A stretch of DNA of 54,668 bases. Origin: Bacillus sp. (in: firmicutes). Lineage in GTDB: Bacteria; Bacillota; Bacilli; Bacillales; Salisediminibacteriaceae. Below, piece after piece: positions 47,853 through 54,668 of this stretch (position 1 is the stretch's first letter; each line of letters starts with the position of its first letter). Where the stretch lies: NCBI GenBank assembly GCA_021208645.1, contig JAJOJL010000104.1, positions 1 through 54,668 of the forward strand. Direction: 5' to 3'. A program made the translations under genes and the position numbers. Below the pieces are notes generated by a model, which was not told the origin of the DNA, searched no databases, and worked only from the letters and a program-made list of their open reading frames with translations.

Positions 47853-49691
47853 TTATTTCTTCACACTCTCCAATACTCCTCCGGCTTCAAAGAACTTTTC
47901 AATGTTCTTTTGCACTTCAGGGTCTGGAATTAATGGTGGTGCATGGAATGGTTTTCTGCGAATATCAATGATCATATTGTCGCAGCCCCAATGCTTATTA
48001 TCGTAAAAACCGTTGACACCATGAATATCATGGGACGGATTACTTCTCGTAAATGTGGCCCACATAAAGTTGCTTAAGTCAGCACTTAAAAACTCGCTGT
48101 CATCACATAAAATAACCATTGGGCACGTTGGCATATCCCCATGCTCCAAGATGGCCGCGCTTAACGCTGCCGCTTGTTGCTCTGCCGTTTCATAATCAGA
48201 GAACTCAGGTCCTTCGATCGCCACCACACCTGGCATCACCAGTCGTGGTTCAACAAACTCCTTCATCCCTTTTAAATGCTCAGGAACTTCCGTACACAAC
48301 TCTCGTTTTTTATCACCACAGGCAGCAAAGATCACTTTACTTCCCGTGTTAAAACCTGTCCCCGTATAGTCCAATGTATCAATGGTTGTATTCGTTTGGA
48401 AATGAATATCACGGCGCAAGTCAATTCTTTCTAATAAATACGTGAAAAATTCCACTTCTTTATGCGTATCAAGAGGCGTCTCTTCCTCCGCTGCAATGAA
48501 CAAATATTTTGCCAAACTCAATTGCCCTGTTCCAAGGATTCGGTTGGCAATGGTCAACAGCTCCATCGGTTGCTTCACTTTCATGAACGGAGTGTAACGC
48601 TCGCTTCCAATAGCCATTAATAACGGGTGTACGCCAGCCTCATCGACGGCGTGAACTTCCTTTACACCAGGGATTTCAGTTTTAATGGCACTGCCCGTCA
48701 GCTCATGAATCAACGCACCAAAGGCCGTATCTTCTTGCGGTGGACGTCCAACAACTGTAAACGGCCAGATGGCATTTTCCCTCGCATAGACTTTGTGAAT
48801 CTTTAAGGTCGGAAACTCGTGAATCAAGCTGTAGTACCCTAAATGGTCACCGAAAGGACCTTCTGGCTTCGTATCTTCTGGGTGCAATTCCCCCGTAATC
48901 ACGAAATCCGCATCGTTACTAATGCAATAGCCATCTTCATAGCTGTAGTTAAAACGACGGCCAGCAAGCATTCCAGCAAAAGTTAATTCACTCAAGCCCT
49001 CTGGTAATGGCATGATTGCCGATAAGGTGTGGGCAGGAGGTCCACCAACAAAAATACTCACCTTTAACGGCTCACCTAATTTATTGGCTTTATGCTGATG
49101 AACACCAATACCGCGATGAATCTGGTAGTGGATCCCCACGTCTTTATTTAACTCGTAATCATTCCCCGTTAACTGCACCCGGTACATCCCTAAGTTGGCA
49201 TTCATAATCCCAGGCTTTTCTGGATCTTCTGAATACACTTGCGGCAACGTAATAAATGCACCACCGTCATCTGGCCAATGGTGGATGAGGGGCAGGTCCT
49301 CAATTTTAATTTCCCGCATCCCGACAGGTCCTGTCGATGATTTTTTCACAGGAAGAGCTTTTGTGGCGGAAAGGCCTGTCCCAAGATGTTTGAAAGGACT
49401 CTTCAACGCTTTCATTGGATCGTTTCGTAAGCCAATGATACTTTGGGTAGATTCCCATGTGTCGCGAAAAATAAATTTGCTCCTCTCCAACGTGCCAAAT
49501 AGGTTGGAAACGGCAGGGAAGTTGGAACCTTTCACATTTTCAAATAGGAGGGCTGGCCCGCCTGCTTCGAACACTTTCAAATGAATGGCTGCCATTTCTA
49601 AGTAAGGGTCTACCTCTTCTTTAATACGGATCAGGTGACCATTTTTTTCAAGGTCCAAGACACATTCTTCAAGATTACGGTACATAAGCAT
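47853..49691 (-). CDS. UbiD-family decarboxylase
   Basis: 612 residues, the usual size for a prenylated-FMN-dependent UbiD enzyme (aromatic and alpha,beta-unsaturated acid decarboxylases). Visible: an N-terminal FMN-adjacent region (MANLGMYRVQL read as IMNANLGMYR), the conserved Glu/Arg-rich stretch GPFGDHLGYYS and the EDTAFGALIHELTGSAIKTEIPGVKEVH core. The cofactor maker UbiX is not in the window. The gene stands alone. The substrate could be a phenolic acid or a menaquinone-type precursor. Confidence 0.92.
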   Translation of the reverse strand: MLMYRNLEECVLDLEKNGHLIRIKEEVDPYLEMAAIHLKVFEAGGPALLFENVKGSNFPAVSNLFGTLERSKFIFRDTWESTQSIIGLRNDPMKALKSPFKHLGTGLSATKALPVKKSSTGPVGMREIKIEDLPLIHHWPDDGGAFITLPQVYSEDPEKPGIMNANLGMYRVQLTGNDYELNKDVGIHYQIHRGIGVHQHKANKLGEPLKVSIFVGGPPAHTLSAIMPLPEGLSELTFAGMLAGRRFNYSYEDGYCISNDADFVITGELHPEDTKPEGPFGDHLGYYSLIHEFPTLKIHKVYARENAIWPFTVVGRPPQEDTAFGALIHELTGSAIKTEIPGVKEVHAVDEAGVHPLLMAIGSERYTPFMKVKQPMELLTIANRILGTGQLSLAKYLFIAAEEETPLDTHKEVEFFTYLLERIDLRRDIHFQTNTTIDTLDYTGTGFNTGSKVIFAACGDKKRELCTEVPEHLKGMKEFVEPRLVMPGVVAIEGPEFSDYETAEQQAAALSAAILEHGDMPTCPMVILCDDSEFLSADLSNFMWATFTRSNPSHDIHGVNGFYDNKHWGCDNMIIDIRRKPFHAPPLIPDPEVQKNIEKFFEAGGVLESVKK

Positions 49692-50119
49692 AGCTCCAAT
49701 CTTTTAGTATAGTAGGCTTTTTATAAAAAAATTTAGTATCCCTCTAGCTCAGAATTATTTAATAAGGCATTAAGATGGCCGTGTTGATGAGATCTCCTCG
49801 AACTCGCTTTCCGCGGGCAACGCTTCAGCCTCCTCGGGAAATACACCCTGCGGGGTCTTCAGCCGTTGCTTTTCCCGCAGGAGTCTCGTTCGCTCCGATC
49901 TCATCAACACTTGAATTCAAAAATTAAAGTCTCATTCTGAGCAAACGGAATACCCATAAAATAAGCTGCTGAAGCCTTGAATTTTATACATTTACCAATA
50001 ATTATACCTTGTTTATGGAAAGATGTCCTGTGGAGTTGTGACAAGTTTTTTAAGGAATTGGAGGAAGTTTGGCAAGGAAGGCTGTTTTACAACTTGTCCC
50101 ATATGAATGGGAGTCATCG
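49692..50119. mobile_element. Gene-free stretch with MITE-like repeat core (49780-49915)
   Basis: GTTGATGAGATCTCC and GATCTCATCAAC form outer inverted ends. Inside are CGCTTTCCGCGGGCAACG and CCCGCAGGAGTC, which is the core of the 34.95-35.19 kb element in opposite orientation with other ends. Confidence 0.65.
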
Positions 50120-50180
50120 ATTTTTTGCTTAGGGTCTGTCCAAAAAGCACTTCTCCCAAGCTGTTTGGACAAACTCTAAT
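50120..50180 (-). terminator. Terminator of SGNH hydrolase gene
   Basis: TTTGTCCAAACAGCTT pairs with AAGCACTTTTTGGACAGAC-type sequence right beyond the stop codon; the stem is imperfect. Confidence 0.55.
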
Positions 50181-50184
50181 AGAA

Positions 50185-50823
50185 CTATAAAAGTTGGAGG
50201 TTAGGTAACTTTCTCCCCAGTTCATTGGCAATAATGCCGTAGCCTTTCCCATTTGGGTGGATGCCAATGGGAAGGACCCGGTGATTATAATGGGTAAAAA
50301 TATAATGAAGGTCAATATATTGCACCGTTGAGCTGGTCTGGGCATAAAGAATTTGGTTGAATCTATTAATCCAGTAATCACTGTAACTTAACTTGGGCAT
50401 TGGGTTGTAAAGCCCAATCAACTGAATAACATAGGGGCAATGAGAGATACATTCTTTAATATACTGGATCTCAAACAATATCTCCCTGATATTTCTGTAA
50501 AAATAGTATTCCGCCTCTTCAAAAAGGTAGGGATTTTTTGTTTTTTTGTATCGTTTATTTGCTTGAAGTAAATCATTTCCTCCGATGGAAATGGTAATAA
50601 TATTTGCCTGTTTAATACTATGCCTCACCGTATGGTTTGTGAGCATGTGAAGCAACTCCATGGAAGGAATGCGAGGCTTGGCAAAAACATTTGTGATTAC
50701 TGGAACTTTAAATCTGTCTTCAATTAATTTTGCGTACCGTTGGACAAATCCACTGCTAAAGTAAGCACCAACTCCTAAGGTTAAAGAGTCGCCTAATGCA
50801 GTATAAACAAGCTTAGACTGCAA
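50185..50823 (-). CDS. SGNH/GDSL-family hydrolase
   Basis: 212 residues from TTG 50823 (GGGAGG eight bases upstream). Block I is YTALGDSLTLGVGA (nucleophile Ser), block III SIGGNDLL (Asn), block V IGIHPNGKGYGII (His). Block V normally reads DxxH; here the Asp position is Ile (PIGIH), so the charge relay is incomplete or supplied from elsewhere. No signal peptide. Related Bacillus proteins are spore-coat or cell-wall esterases. Monocistronic. Confidence 0.85.
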   Translation of the reverse strand: MQSKLVYTALGDSLTLGVGAYFSSGFVQRYAKLIEDRFKVPVITNVFAKPRIPSMELLHMLTNHTVRHSIKQANIITISIGGNDLLQANKRYKKTKNPYLFEEAEYYFYRNIREILFEIQYIKECISHCPYVIQLIGLYNPMPKLSYSDYWINRFNQILYAQTSSTVQYIDLHYIFTHYNHRVLPIGIHPNGKGYGIIANELGRKLPNLQLL

Positions 50824-50932
50824 TTTCCTTCCCTCCCTCAACAAAACGTTACAATATGGTATGAGAGTAGGGAGGAAAGAGTTACGTTATTTCATAATAT
50901 TGGAATTTTTTGTCATGGGTGAAGAGGGAAAT

Positions 50933-50958
50933 GGCCTCCACAGAAACTGTGAAGGCCG
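50933..50958 (-). terminator. Hairpin after the Asn-rich gene
   Basis: GGCCT-CACAG / CTGTG-AGGCC with one mismatch, 20 bases beyond the stop codon; the T run is weak. Confidence 0.5.
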
Positions 50959-50977
50959 ACAGTGGTTAAGTATTAAG

Positions 50978-51151
50978 TTAGTTGTTATTGTTGTTGTTAC
51001 GGTTGTTGCGGTTATTACGGTTGTTGTTGTTATTGTTGTTATTGAACTCATTTTCATTTGCAAATTCTGCATTTGCATTATCTACGTTCAAGTCTCTGTT
51101 GTTGTTATTGTTGTTGTTATTGTTTTGAGCATTTCGGTTTCTTTTAGCCAT
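50978..51151 (-). CDS. Asn-rich gamma-SASP-like spore peptide, 57 aa
   Basis: A strong GGAGGTGATAAAG precedes the ATG at 51151. The product starts MAKRNRNAQ, has two poly-Asn runs with interspersed Arg and a central AEFANENEF. Length, low complexity and the EFANE sequence recall gamma-type small acid-soluble spore proteins, whose Gpr protease site is built around EFAS-E. That assignment is an inference; the Asn runs are unusual compared with the Gln/Asn mix of SspE. Confidence 0.65.
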   Translation of the reverse strand: MAKRNRNAQNNNNNNNNNRDLNVDNANAEFANENEFNNNNNNNNRNNRNNRNNNNNN

Positions 51152-51419
51152 CTTTATCACCTCCATACCTGTAATTTTTCCAAAAAATCATTTTTCATAC
51201 GAAAAATATGTCGAATTTTTGGTAAATTTTAACCTTGTGATTGTTTTAGGGAGAGCAGGCGCACCTTTCTGGTAGAGGGAACAGACAGGTCTGGGAAAAA
51301 TAAAGTCCTGCGTGTCCGTAGCCGACGTCGCAACAGACAGGTGAAGCAAAAATAAAGCCCCACGTGTCCGTAGCCAGCCCCGCAACGGACACGTGTCGCA
51401 AAATTATCACTCCACGCGT
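51152..51419. repeat. Gene-free stretch with ~52-bp tandem repeat (GGACAGGTG/CGTGTCCGTAGC)
   Basis: Units begin at about 51278, 51330 and 51381 with GGAACAGACAGGT or GCAACGGACACGTG; each ends CGTGTCCGTAGCC. Same family as 1501-1660. Confidence 0.75.
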
Positions 51420-52297
51420 CTACCCGTTAACGATGGTTCCTCCATTAATATGAATGACTTGTCCTGACACATAGGAAGAGTCGTCTGAGGCGAGGTACAC
51501 ATAAGCTGGAGCTAACTCTGCAGGCTGTCCTGGCCTTTTCATAGGTGTATCTGTTCCGAACGTCGCCACCTGATCCGCAGGGAATGACGATGGAATAAGG
51601 GGAGTCCAAATAGGCCCAGGTGCAACGGCATTCACTCTTATCCCTTGACCAACAACATTCTCAGATAAGGAACGGGTAAAGGTAATTTGTGCACCCTTGG
51701 TGGAGGCATAATCCATCAGTACAGGATTCCCTTTATAAGCAGTAATGGATGCCGTATTAATCACTGAGCTACCTGCTTTTAAATGGGGCATTGCTGCCTT
51801 TGTTATATAAAAGCAAGAAAAGATATTCGTTTTAAAGGTGCGTTCCAGTTGCTCGGAAGTTATGTCTTCTAACTTTTCTTGGTAATGCTGTTCGGCTCCA
51901 TTATTCACGACACAATCTATTTTACCGTATTTGGAAACGGTTTGACTCACTACCTCTTGGCAAAAGTGCTCTTCCCCTATATCTCCGGAAAGGAGTAAGC
52001 ATTCTCCCCCGTATTTTTCCACGTCAGCTTTTGTTTTTTCCGCATCTCCAACTTCATTTAAATAGGCTATCGTCACTTTTGCCCTTCTTTAGCAAAAGCA
52101 ACGGCTACGGCACGTCCGATGCCACTATCGCCACCGGTGATGATGGCCACCTTATCTTGGAGCTTGCCGCTTCCCTTGTAATTGAGGTCATCATAGATAG
52201 GTAGCGGGTTCATTTCTGACTCTATGCCTGGCTGTTGATTTTGGTGCTGAGCAGGCTGCCCATTCGTTTGCTGATTTTTAATTTCATCGTATTTCAC
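51420..52297 (-). pseudogene. Short-chain dehydrogenase (general-stress type), one frameshift
   Basis: About 292 residues when joined. GTG start at 52297 with AAGGGGG upstream. The N-terminal extension rich in Gln and Pro (NGQPAQHQNQQPGIESEM) and PIYDDLNYKGSGKL are typical of the YhdF/YhxC group of Bacillus SDRs. The cofactor motif TGGDSGIGRA is at about residue 55. The frame breaks after AFAKEG. Adding one G to the GGG tract near 52085 gives EGAKVTIAYLNE, and the frame runs to 51420 with NNGAEQHYQ and YASTKGA. It oxidises or reduces an unknown alcohol or sugar; relatives are stress-induced. Confidence 0.85.
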
Positions 52298-52388
52298 TTG
52301 TGATTCCCCCTTCTGCGTTTTTCTTAGAATACCTCATTATTACAGGAATAAAACATCATTAGATGAAAATTGGGGGAGAGAAGGAACA

Positions 52389-52417
52389 TTGACAATTGAA
52401 AATGGGAATAGTACAAT
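52389..52417 (+). promoter_or_regulatory. Strong sigma-A promoter of tRNA-Gly
   Basis: TTGACA, 17-base spacer, TACAAT, 23 bases before the mature tRNA. Confidence 0.85.
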
Positions 52418-52440
52418 GTCAAAAGATAAAGAAATCCTGT

Positions 52441-52514
52441 GCGGGTGTAGTTTAGTGGTAAAACCTCAGCCTTCCAAGCTGATGTCGTGAGTTCGATTCT
52501 CATCACCCGCTCCA
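52441..52514 (+). tRNA. tRNA-Gly(UCC)
   Basis: A full cloverleaf can be drawn: acceptor GCGGGTG/CACCCGC, D-arm with GTTTAGTGGTAAAAC, anticodon loop CTTCCAA with anticodon TCC, T-arm with GTTCGATTC, discriminator T and encoded CCA. It has its own promoter and terminator. Confidence 0.97.
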
Positions 52515-52537
52515 ATAAAATAATCTCAATAATAATC

Positions 52538-52571
52538 AAAGTAGTGTTCAAAACAAGGACGCTACTTTTTC
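52538..52571 (+). terminator. Terminator after tRNA-Gly
   Basis: AAAGTAG-GT-C pairs with G-AC-CTACTTT followed by TT. Confidence 0.75.
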
Positions 52572-52650
52572 ACATTTCTATCGTCTTATATATAGAAGCA
52601 ACAAAAACAACTGTCCAATTATGATTTTTCTAATAAAGTAGGTGAATGTT

Positions 52651-53769
52651 GTGGCAAACGCCCAATTTAAAAAAGAAATCATTGCATACAGTAAGCATAT
52701 AGGCATCGATAAAATTGGCTTTGCTTCAGCGGATCCCTTTACATCGCTCAAAAATAGACTCCAACAGCAACAACAATTAGGCTATGAATCAGGGTTTGAG
52801 AAGGGTACGATTCAAGAACGAACAGAGCCGACGATGCTACTGCCGGAAGCGAAAACGATTATTTCCATTGCCCTTGCTTATCCGTCAAAAATGAAAAACT
52901 CCCCTAAGTCAGTTAAGGGAGACCGGAGGGGCTTGTTTTGCCGAGCATCATGGGGAGAAGACTACCATCACATCCTCCGGCGCAAGCTCGCTGCATTGGA
53001 AGACTTCATTATGGAACGAATGCCTTCGGAAAAATGTCTGTCCATGGTAGATACAGGGGAGCTTTCCGATCGCGCCGTTGCTGAACGGGCTGGCATTGGC
53101 TGGAGCGGGAAGAACTGTGCCATCATAACGCCTGAATTTGGATCGTATGTCTATTTAGGGGAAATGATCACGACCATCGCCTTGCCACCAGATACACCAA
53201 TTGAAGACCAATGCGGAAGCTGTAATAAATGTGTAGAGGCCTGTCCAACCAATGCCCTCGTGCAAGGAGGACAGCTGGATTCCAATAAATGCATCGCTTT
53301 CCTGACACAAACGAAGGAAATGCTTCCAGAGCAGTTTCGAAAAAAAATAGGTAACCGTCTTTATGGTTGTGACACTTGCCAAGTGGTTTGCCCTGAGAAT
53401 AAGGGGAAAGATTTTCACCACCACGAAGAAATGGAGCCTGATCCCGAAAAGGTAAAACCAAGGTTGATACCGTTGTTGACGATTGGTAATAAAGAATTTA
53501 AAGAGAAGTTTGGTAAGCTATCCGGTTCTTGGCGTGGAAAAAAGCCGATTCAGCGGAATGCCATCATTGCTTTGGCCCATTTTAAGGAGAAGGAAGCCAT
53601 ACCAGTTTTGCAAGAATTACTGCTGAAAGACCCACGGCCAGTGATTCGAGGAACTGCTGCTTGGGCCATCCATGAAATCGATGGAGACAGCAGCAAACAA
53701 GTTTTGAAAGAAGCGAAAGAAAGAGAAAAAGATACTATAGTCCTTGATGAGTTAGAAAAACTGTTGTAA
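52651..53769 (+). CDS. queG: Epoxyqueuosine reductase QueG
   Basis: 372 residues; GTG at 52651 chosen because TAGGTGA lies at the right distance. The cobalamin-binding N-terminal domain carries the DTGELSDRAVAERAGIGWSG region. Two [4Fe-4S] motifs follow: CGSCNKCVEACP and, after it, CDTCQVVCPEN. The C-terminal HEAT-like repeats (EAIPVLQELLLKDPRPVIRGTAAWAIHEI) bind tRNA. QueG carries out the last step of queuosine synthesis, reducing epoxyqueuosine in tRNA. The ogt gene follows on the same strand. Confidence 0.95.
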   Translation: MANAQFKKEIIAYSKHIGIDKIGFASADPFTSLKNRLQQQQQLGYESGFEKGTIQERTEPTMLLPEAKTIISIALAYPSKMKNSPKSVKGDRRGLFCRASWGEDYHHILRRKLAALEDFIMERMPSEKCLSMVDTGELSDRAVAERAGIGWSGKNCAIITPEFGSYVYLGEMITTIALPPDTPIEDQCGSCNKCVEACPTNALVQGGQLDSNKCIAFLTQTKEMLPEQFRKKIGNRLYGCDTCQVVCPENKGKDFHHHEEMEPDPEKVKPRLIPLLTIGNKEFKEKFGKLSGSWRGKKPIQRNAIIALAHFKEKEAIPVLQELLLKDPRPVIRGTAAWAIHEIDGDSSKQVLKEAKEREKDTIVLDELEKLL

Positions 53770-53914
53770 CCTAACCTTCACAGTAAATTTTATGGTTGAA
53801 ACAATGGATATCGTCCAGTACCATTAACCCAAAGGACCAAAAATAGAATCGCAGAGGGATTCTTTTATATAAATGAAAGAGGGAAAACTGGAGGGAAAGA
53901 GGGGTTAGTTAAGT

Positions 53915-54445
53915 ATGTCAAAGCGGCCGTACATTTATTTTGCAGAGATGACCAGTCCTATCGGCTTGTTGACGATTGGAACAACAGAAAAGGGGATCTG
54001 TTTTATCGAGTTTGGCTCCATTAAGAAAACCTGTTCTTCCATTGATAATTGGTTGAAGAAAAAGCTTTTAAACGTGGAGTTGGAAGAAAATGATGAGAAG
54101 TTACAGCCGGCAATGGAGCAGTTGGCGGAATATTTTAGAAAAGAGCGCACACAGTTTGATTTGCCGTTAGATTTGCTGGGCACGAAGTTTCAAACGATGG
54201 TTTGGAGTCGGGTCAAGGAAATCCCCTATGGGAGTACGAAATCCTATAAGCAAATTGCCTTGGAGATTGGGGCACCGAAGGCCGTTCGCGCCATTGGTGG
54301 TGCCAACAATCAAAATCCAGTTCCCATTATTATTCCATGTCACCGGGTCATTGGGAGCAATGGGGCCATGGTCGGTTACGGGGGCGGATTAGATAAGAAG
54401 GAATACCTCCTTATGTTAGAAGGCTCAATAGAAAAAATATCGTGA
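53915..54445 (+). CDS. ogt: Methylated-DNA--protein-cysteine methyltransferase
   Basis: 176 residues. The active-site motif IIPCHRVIGSNGAMVGYGGGLDKKEYLL carries the methyl-acceptor Cys; upstream IPYGSTKSYKQIALEIGAPKAVRAIGGANNQNP is the DNA-binding helix-turn-helix with the Arg finger (AVRAIG). The N-terminal ribonuclease-like domain is present, so it is full length. It removes O6-alkyl groups from guanine and is consumed in the reaction. A GGGAAAGAGGGG stretch precedes the ATG at some distance. Confidence 0.95.
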   Translation: MSKRPYIYFAEMTSPIGLLTIGTTEKGICFIEFGSIKKTCSSIDNWLKKKLLNVELEENDEKLQPAMEQLAEYFRKERTQFDLPLDLLGTKFQTMVWSRVKEIPYGSTKSYKQIALEIGAPKAVRAIGGANNQNPVPIIIPCHRVIGSNGAMVGYGGGLDKKEYLLMLEGSIEKIS

Positions 54446-54473
54446 TAATAACATTAAGTTTTATTGATAGGTG

Positions 54474-54513
54474 TCCTAGTAGTTGAATTCTTGACTACTA
54501 GGATACTTTTTTT
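54474..54513 (+). terminator. Terminator after ogt
   Basis: TCCTAGTAGT pairs perfectly with ACTACTAGGA; TAC and a T7 run follow. Confidence 0.9.
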
Positions 54514-54514
54514 G

Positions 54515-54668
54515 TCTCTATCGAGCACTTCGTGGTGTTTTTTTATGATGAAGAGCGGAATTGCAGGCGTCTATCCCGCACATCGTGTTGATTCCTTTGA
54601 TGAAGAGCGGAATTGAAGGCGTCTATCGCGACTTCGTGTTGATTTCTATGGTGAAGAGCGGAAATGCA
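54515..54668. repeat. ~52-bp tandem repeat array at the right edge
   Basis: Units of GATGAAGAGCGGAATTG, GGCGTCTATC and a CGTGTTGATT stretch start at about 54547 and 54599, with a partial unit before and one after that runs off the window (GGTGAAGAGCGGAAATGCA). Confidence 0.8.

Overview
The window is chromosomal DNA of an endospore-forming, low-GC Gram-positive bacterium, almost certainly a Bacillaceae member. Evidence: a gerA-type germinant-receptor operon, a sporulation-kinase-like sensor, a gamma-SASP-like Asn-rich peptide, CodY-type boxes, FadR-type operators, a guanidine-I (ykkC) riboswitch and GGAGG-type ribosome binding sites throughout. The strongly acidic secreted proteins suggest, by inference, a salt- or alkali-adapted relative such as Evansella, Salipaludibacillus or Alkalihalobacillus.

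Layout. 1-4.5 kb (+): the end of an ArsP/YraQ-type permease followed by two tiny Cys-Cys peptides, a two-gene module with a retropepsin-like aspartic protease, a CPBP membrane protease and an endonuclease/exonuclease/phosphatase-family enzyme. 4.5-9.5 kb: cupredoxin lipoprotein, cytochrome P450, two unknown proteins and a 5'-damaged phosphotransferase. 9.5-13.5 kb (-): a germinant-receptor operon gerXA-gerXC-small membrane protein-gerXB, with gerXA and the small gene frameshifted. 13.7-14.7 kb (-): a DMT exporter behind a guanidine-I riboswitch. 14.8-31.8 kb (-): three tandem paralogous ~1750-residue secreted subtilisin-type (bacillopeptidase F-like) proteases. They share a promoter containing a CodY box, a structured leader and, unusually, an ATC/ATT codon where the start codon should be. 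32.5-36.8 kb: acidic lipoprotein, a KinB-like kinase without its phospho-acceptor His, a MITE-like repeat and an unknown membrane protein. 36.9-43.2 kb: katG, PRC-barrel protein, and an acyl-CoA ligase plus 3-oxoacyl reductase pair behind twin FadR-type operators. 43.7-47.7 kb: small membrane protein, CynX-type MFS transporter, decayed DoxX and phosphotransferase genes, DUF3231 protein. 47.8-54.7 kb: UbiD decarboxylase, SGNH hydrolase, Asn-rich spore peptide, short-chain dehydrogenase, tRNA-Gly, queG and ogt.

Two features run through the whole window. First, at least a dozen genes need one-base frame corrections, mostly an extra A in an A-tract or a missing G in a G-tract. This looks more like systematic homopolymer error than independent gene decay, so the 'broken' calls are provisional. 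Second, intergenic regions are full of short palindromic repeats (core GGGGACGGTTCC), arrays with a ~52-bp period, and larger MITE-like elements.

Most striking are the three proteases. Their shared CodY-type promoter, covarying leader stem and AUU/AUC initiation site suggest a layered nutritional and translational control that I do not recognise as described.
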